DNA of 18,607 nt, from NCBI GenBank assembly GCA_900549135.1, contig URNI01000034.1, forward strand, positions 1 through 18,607, given 5' to 3'. Origin of the DNA: an uncultured Collinsella sp. Lineage in GTDB: Bacteria > Actinomycetota > Coriobacteriia > Coriobacteriales > Coriobacteriaceae. A program made the position numbers and the translations under genes. The notes beneath the pieces are model-generated. The model was given only the letters and a program-made list of their open reading frames with translations. It was not told the origin of the DNA and searched no databases. This document shows positions 15,255 through 18,607 of the stretch, piece after piece (the stretch's first letter is position 1; every line of letters starts with the position of its first letter).

Positions 15255-16277
15255 CTAGCGCGAGGTCGAAGCGCGGTGTTCGATGTGGCCGGGGATCTCG
15301 ATGCGCTTGGGCGCCAGCTTTGCGGCCTCGCCCACGGTGGTGGTAACGACGTCGATGCGCTCGGAAAGGCGCTCGACTACGCGCTCGGCAATGGTGAGGG
15401 TGTCCTGCGCGGCCGTGGTGACGCCGCCAAAGAGCACATGGTTCCAGGGGTAGTCGTCAAACGTCGCGATCTTGAGCCCCGCCGGCAGCGAGGGACCAAG
15501 CTGCGCCAGCGCCTCGGTCAGACGCAGGAAAACCAGGCCGTTGACGGCGATAAGGCCGAGCCTTTTGCCCGCGTAGTTGCGGATGGTCTTGTCCAAACGG
15601 CCAACGCCCGTGGCGCCACCGTCGGCCAGGGTGACGACCTCGCCCGCAAGGCCGCGGCGCGAAAGCTCGTCGGCAAAGGCCTCGGCACGCTCGCGACGCA
15701 CGGGGCTATCGTCGCTTGCCTCGGTGAGCAGGCACAGACGCTCGCTGCCCGCAGCTGCCAAGGCGTCTACCAAGCCGGCGACCAGCTCACGGTTGTTAGA
15801 TGTCACCAGATCGACACCGCCGTCGGCAACATCGCGGTCGAGCAGCACAACGGGCAGACGTCCCGCTGCCGCGGCAATCGCCTCGTCATTACCTCCGCAG
15901 GTGTTGACGACCAAGCCGTCCACGCCGGCATCGATAAGCCTGGTGAGCGACTCCGCTTCCTTAGCGGGGTCGTTGCCGCTAATGGCCGTCATGAGCGAGC
16001 AGCCGCGCGCCGCGGCGCTGGCGGAAAGGCCCTCGAGCATGGCGCTCGAGAACGGGTTGGCGATGTCAGCCAGAATCACACCGATGAGGTTCGTACGCGA
16101 GCTGCGCAGATTGCGCGCGGCGGCACGTGGGCGATAGCCGGTGCGCTCGATAACTGCCGCGATGCGAGCACGGGTCTCCTCGGTCATTTGCCCGGGGCGG
16201 TTGTTGAGATAGCGCGAGACCGTGGCCGGGCTCACGCCCGCCTCGGCGGCAATGTCCTTGATTCTCATCTGCGCCAT
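15255..16277 (-). CDS. LacI-family transcriptional regulator, probable KDG-module repressor
   Basis: This 340-residue protein has a LacI helix-turn-helix and hinge at the N-terminus (IKDIAAEAGVSPATVSRYLNN, residues 6-26). The periplasmic-binding-protein-like sensor domain runs from about 62 to 330 (LIGVILADIANPFSSAMLEG, TFDDYPWNHVLFGGVTT). It is divergent from the KDG kinase gene, and the shared 232-bp spacer contains two LacI-type operators, so it most likely represses the KDG genes until KDG or a related sugar acid binds. This would be a KdgR-like role, assigned from context. The ATG at 16277 follows GGGG 6 nt upstream; an internal ATG at 16268 is an alternative. Short TGCGAAC direct repeats (15228-15234, 15242-15248) follow its stop codon. 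Confidence 0.85.
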   Translation of the reverse strand: MAQMRIKDIAAEAGVSPATVSRYLNNRPGQMTEETRARIAAVIERTGYRPRAAARNLRSSRTNLIGVILADIANPFSSAMLEGLSASAAARGCSLMTAISGNDPAKEAESLTRLIDAGVDGLVVNTCGGNDEAIAAAAGRLPVVLLDRDVADGGVDLVTSNNRELVAGLVDALAAAGSERLCLLTEASDDSPVRRERAEAFADELSRRGLAGEVVTLADGGATGVGRLDKTIRNYAGKRLGLIAVNGLVFLRLTEALAQLGPSLPAGLKIATFDDYPWNHVLFGGVTTAAQDTLTIAERVVERLSERIDVVTTTVGEAAKLAPKRIEIPGHIEHRASTSR

Positions 16278-16340
16278 AGCGCACCCCGTTTCCCAATGTC
16301 GGCAGTCTGAGCCATTTTAGGCATTTTTTAAAAATCTCGG

Positions 16341-16405
16341 TTGCAAAACGCTGTAGGTGAGTATACTACAACTCGAAACGAAACCGATTTCGTAAACCGA
16401 TTTCG
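16341..16405 (+). promoter_or_regulatory. kdgK promoter with tandem LacI-type operators
   Basis: A TATACT -10 lies at 16362-16367 with a possible TTGCAA -35 at 16341-16346 (15-bp spacing, short). Just downstream is the near-palindrome ACGAAACCGATTTCGT (16378-16393), with the central CG of LacI-family operators. Its core AAACCGATTTCG is repeated at 16394-16405, 13 bp on. The position around the start of transcription suits repression. Confidence 0.6.
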
Positions 16406-16409
16406 GCGA

Positions 16410-16467
16410 GCGTTGGCACGCAGGTGCAAAGACGCACCCTACCGTCTTGGCACCTGCGTGCCAACGC
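16410..16467 (+). repeat. 58-base near-perfect hairpin in the kdgK leader
   Basis: GCGTTGGCACGCAGGTGC (16410-16427) pairs perfectly with 16450-16467. After one mismatch, AAGACG 16429-16434 pairs with CGTCTT 16443-16448, leaving an 8-base loop. No T-tract follows. If transcribed from the promoter upstream it would form a very stable 5' leader structure ending 42 bases before the kdgK start. Confidence 0.75.
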
Positions 16468-16509
16468 CATATCAAAGGTGTACGCACGAGTAAAAGGAGC
16501 TGCGCGACC

Positions 16510-17544
16510 ATGGGTAAAACGGTTCTTACCTTCGGCGAGATCATGATGAGACTCTCACCCAAAGACCACCTGCGTATTGAGCAGGCAACTGAGTTTGACG
16601 TCCGCTACGGCGGCGCCGAGGCCAACACTGCGCTTTCCCTGGCCTACCAGGGCGACAAGGCCGCTTACGTCTCCGTTGTCCCGGCCAACCGTCTGGGCGA
16701 GTGCGCCCTGCGTTCGCTGAAGGCCTACGACGTCGACACCACGCGCGTCGTGCGTCAGGGCGACCGCCTTGGCTCCTATGTGTTTGAGGTCGGTGCCTCG
16801 CAGCGCGGCAACGGTTGCGTCTACGACCGCAAGTACTCTGCCATCAACATGGCCAAGCGCGACGTCTTTGACTGGGACGAGATCCTCAAGGGCATCGATG
16901 TCTTCTATTTCTCCGGCGTGACCCCCGCCGTCTCCGATGAGATGGCTGCCGCCTGCAAGGATGCCCTCACCGCCTGCCGCGCCAAGGGCATCACGACCGT
17001 GTGCGACGTGAACTATCGCGGCAAGATGTGGTCGCCCGAGAAGTCGCAGGCCACCATGAAGGAGCTCCTGCCGCTCGTCGACATCTGCATCGCCAACGAC
17101 GAGGACGCGCCTGCTGGCCTCGGCATGACCTGCGTCTCCGGCTCCCTTGCCCACGGCATCGAGGAGCGCGACACCTACGTCGAGATGGCCCGTCAGATTT
17201 GCGCCGAGTACGGCTGCAAGAAGGTCGCTTCGGTCGTCCGCAACATCTCCTGCGTCGAGCGCTCCATCTGGATGGGCATGCTCTTTGACGCCGAGAGTGG
17301 CGAGCACTGGTTCTCCCCTGCTCACGACGTACACGTGCTCGAGGGCGTTGCCGCCGGCGACGCTTTCAACGCCGGCCTCGTCCATGCCCTCATCAACGAC
17401 TTCGATCCGCAGGCTGCCGTCAACTACGCGATTGCGGCTTCGATCCTCAAGCTCACCATCAAGGGCGATTCCAACTTGGTGACCGCAGACGAGATCGCAG
17501 CCGTGGCATCAGCCGCCGACGGTGGCACCCGCGTCGCACGCTAG
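16510..17544 (+). CDS. kdgK: 2-keto-3-deoxygluconate kinase (PfkB family)
   Basis: This 344-residue cytosolic sugar kinase would convert KDG and ATP to KDPG. PfkB/ribokinase marks are the substrate-site GGAEANTALSLA (34-45), DVNYRGKMW (167-175), and the anion-hole/catalytic motif AAGDAF with the base D284. The first Gly of the usual GAGD is Ala here. The downstream KDPG aldolase and the upstream LacI regulator support the KDG assignment over other PfkB sugars. The ATG at 16510 has AAGGAG 10 nt upstream; an upstream in-frame start would run through the leader hairpin and was rejected. Serine codons are mostly TCC and arginine CGT/CGC, unlike the AGC/TCG-rich neighbours, suggesting high expression. 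Confidence 0.9.
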   Translation: MGKTVLTFGEIMMRLSPKDHLRIEQATEFDVRYGGAEANTALSLAYQGDKAAYVSVVPANRLGECALRSLKAYDVDTTRVVRQGDRLGSYVFEVGASQRGNGCVYDRKYSAINMAKRDVFDWDEILKGIDVFYFSGVTPAVSDEMAAACKDALTACRAKGITTVCDVNYRGKMWSPEKSQATMKELLPLVDICIANDEDAPAGLGMTCVSGSLAHGIEERDTYVEMARQICAEYGCKKVASVVRNISCVERSIWMGMLFDAESGEHWFSPAHDVHVLEGVAAGDAFNAGLVHALINDFDPQAAVNYAIAASILKLTIKGDSNLVTADEIAAVASAADGGTRVAR

Positions 17545-17558
17545 TCCGTCTCCATTCC

Positions 17559-17738
17559 GCGGGCCGCAGCTTTCCAATCCCATACCTCTGCGGCCCGCTC
17601 CCCGATTCCTCCGGCCGGGCAAAACCACCAGTCCCATTCCGGTTTTGCCTGGCATTTCCTACACGACTGGTCGAGCAGCCGGTTTTGGAATTGCTTGAAC
17701 CCCAAGCAGTGCCTCCGATAACCAATCCAAAATCGGCT
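17559..17738 (+). repeat. three consecutive hairpins in the kdgK-kdgA spacer
   Basis: Hairpin 1 pairs GCGGGCCGCAG 17559-17569 with CTGCGGCCCGC 17588-17598 (perfect 11 bp). Hairpin 2 pairs CCGGGCAAAACC 17615-17626 with GGTTTTGCCTGG 17641-17652 (one mismatch). Hairpin 3 pairs AGCCGGTTTTGGA 17677-17689 with TCCAAAATCGGCT 17726-17738 (one mismatch). None has a terminal T-tract. CCGGTTTTG occurs in both hairpins 2 and 3, allowing alternative pairings. The 253-base spacer has no gene. Confidence 0.65.
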
Positions 17739-17797
17739 CCTGACCAGCACATTTGGTAATCACGCGCCCATGCGCGCCACACATCGAAAGGAACATC

Positions 17798-18439
17798 ATG
17801 TTCGATCAGTTCTACACCACGCTTGAGTCCCTGGGCATCGTGCCGGTCGTCGTGCTCGACAAGGTCGAGGACGCCGCTCCGCTCGCCCACGCTCTTATGG
17901 CAGCTGGCATGAAGTCCGCCGAGGTCACCTTCCGCACCGCCTGCGCCGCCGAGTGCATCGCCGCTATGGCCGAGGCCGAGCCCGAGATGTGCGTTGGCGC
18001 CGGCACTGTCCTGACCGTCGAGCAGGTTGAGCAGGCCCGCGCCGCCGGTGCCAAGTTCATCGTCTCCCCGGGTTACAACGAGGACGTCGTGAAGCATTGC
18101 ATCGACATCGAGCTGCCCGTCCTTCCCGGCACCGTGACCCCCTCCGAGGTCACCGCAGCCGAGAACCTGGGCCTCAAGGTCACCAAGTTCTTCCCCGCGT
18201 CCCAGTATGGCGGCCTGAACACCATCAAGGCCCTCGCCGCTCCGTTTGTCGGTCACCGCTTTATGCCTACCGGCGGCGTGAGCACCGCCAACGTCGAAGA
18301 GTACCTGAGCTCCTCCGCCATCATCGCCTGCGGTGGCACCTGGATGGTCAAGCCGGCCCTGTTTGCCGACGGCGACTTCTCCAAGGTCGAGCAGATCGCC
18401 CGCGAGGCCATGGACGTCGTCAAGAAGGTCCGCGGCTAG
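17798..18439 (+). CDS. eda: KDPG (2-keto-3-deoxy-6-phosphogluconate) aldolase
   Basis: This 213-residue cytosolic class I aldolase splits KDPG into pyruvate and glyceraldehyde-3-phosphate. The Schiff-base lysine is K130 in LKVTKFFPAS and the general base is E42 in AEVTFRT. The GAGTVLT (67-73) and PTGGVS (157-162) phosphate and barrel motifs are present. Length and motif order are normal for Eda/KdgA. The ATG at 17798 is preceded by AAAGGA; an in-frame GTG/ATG extension upstream lacks homology. It follows the KDG kinase after a structured 253-base spacer and shares its TCC-rich codon use. Both enzymes together would finish uronate (pectin or glycosaminoglycan sugar) breakdown. Confidence 0.95.
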   Translation: MFDQFYTTLESLGIVPVVVLDKVEDAAPLAHALMAAGMKSAEVTFRTACAAECIAAMAEAEPEMCVGAGTVLTVEQVEQARAAGAKFIVSPGYNEDVVKHCIDIELPVLPGTVTPSEVTAAENLGLKVTKFFPASQYGGLNTIKALAAPFVGHRFMPTGGVSTANVEEYLSSSAIIACGGTWMVKPALFADGDFSKVEQIAREAMDVVKKVRG

Positions 18440-18456
18440 GTTTAGCTCTCTATCGT

Positions 18457-18494
18457 GAAAGGGGGCGTGCCCTAGACCTCGCCCCCTTTCTTTT
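18457..18494 (+). terminator. terminator of the KDG operon
   Basis: A perfect 11-bp stem pairs GAAAGGGGGCG 18457-18467 with CGCCCCCTTTC 18480-18490, followed by TTTT. It lies 18 bases after the aldolase stop codon. Confidence 0.9.
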
Positions 18495-18595
18495 AAAGCG
18501 GCTCGGAAGCGCGCCGTTTCCGTCACGAACAAGAACCAAAACCGTCTTGTATGCTGATAGAACGTGACGGAAGCGACACGCCCCCGAGCCGCTTT
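18495..18595. repeat. 101-bp palindromic element with 33-base arms
   Basis: AAAGCGGCTCGG 18495-18506 pairs with 18584-18595 and TTCCGTCACG 18518-18527 pairs with 18563-18572, both perfectly. The 11-base segments between them (18507-18517 and 18573-18583) pair at six positions. Of the five mismatches, four become G-U wobbles in an RNA read from the minus strand. The loop is 35 bases. It begins right after the KDG terminator and no gene lies inside. Confidence 0.7.
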
Positions 18596-18602
18596 GTATA
18601 AT
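18573..18602 (+). promoter_or_regulatory. candidate promoter reading out of the right edge
   Basis: A perfect TATAAT (18597-18602) is preceded after 18 bases by GCGACA (18573-18578), four of six matches to TTGACA. The -35 lies in the right arm of the 101-bp palindrome. The gene it would serve is outside the window. Confidence 0.5.
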
Positions 18603-18607
18603 CGGCT

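Noticed and set aside
16410..16467. reading the kdgK leader hairpin as a terminator
   Set aside because: No T-tract follows on either strand and it lies between promoter and gene.

Overview
The window looks like chromosome from a high-GC gut actinobacterium of the class Coriobacteriia, most like Collinsella. This rests on GC content, gene style, AAAGGAG-type ribosome sites and the short GGGGAC/GTCCCC-containing intergenic hairpins; no rRNA or tRNA is present to confirm it. Thirteen genes are supported. All appear intact except the first, which runs off the left edge.

Left part (1-4260): the 5' half of an IS110-family transposase with the structured non-coding end of its element (about 1-840), a short DtxR/MntR-type metal regulator, a Cof-type HAD phosphatase, and an Uup-type ABC-F ATPase. 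The ATPase and phosphatase form a two-gene operon on the minus strand. Middle (4420-8710): an ABC exporter half-transporter whose nucleotide-binding domain ends in a PstB-like segment, divergent from a MATE efflux pump. The pump is followed by a BmrR-like MerR regulator, and the pump promoter has the 19-bp-spaced palindrome typical of MerR control. Next (8720-12910): NAD-dependent DNA ligase, a 201-bp element with perfect 28-bp terminal inverted repeats, and a membrane-anchored HtrA/DegP-type protease with a PDZ domain.

Right part (13070-18607): a minus-strand pair made of a glutamine-synthetase-family protein and a GlnR-like orphan winged-helix regulator, with a GlnR-box-like sequence upstream of the pair. 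The synthetase-like protein has lost several normally invariant active-site residues. Beyond it lies a 2-keto-3-deoxygluconate (KDG) module: a LacI-family regulator divergent from KDG kinase and KDPG aldolase. The kinase promoter carries tandem LacI-type operators followed by a very long hairpin. Kinase and aldolase together convert KDG to pyruvate and glyceraldehyde-3-phosphate.

Strongest leads: the active-site-depleted glutamine synthetase paired with a GlnR-like regulator; the exporter/PstB chimeric ATPase; the IS110 end as a candidate bridge-RNA locus; and several long perfect inverted repeats (11063-11263, 16410-16467, 17559-17738, 18495-18595) that ordinary terminators do not explain. 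No CRISPR array, prophage or recognised riboswitch was seen.
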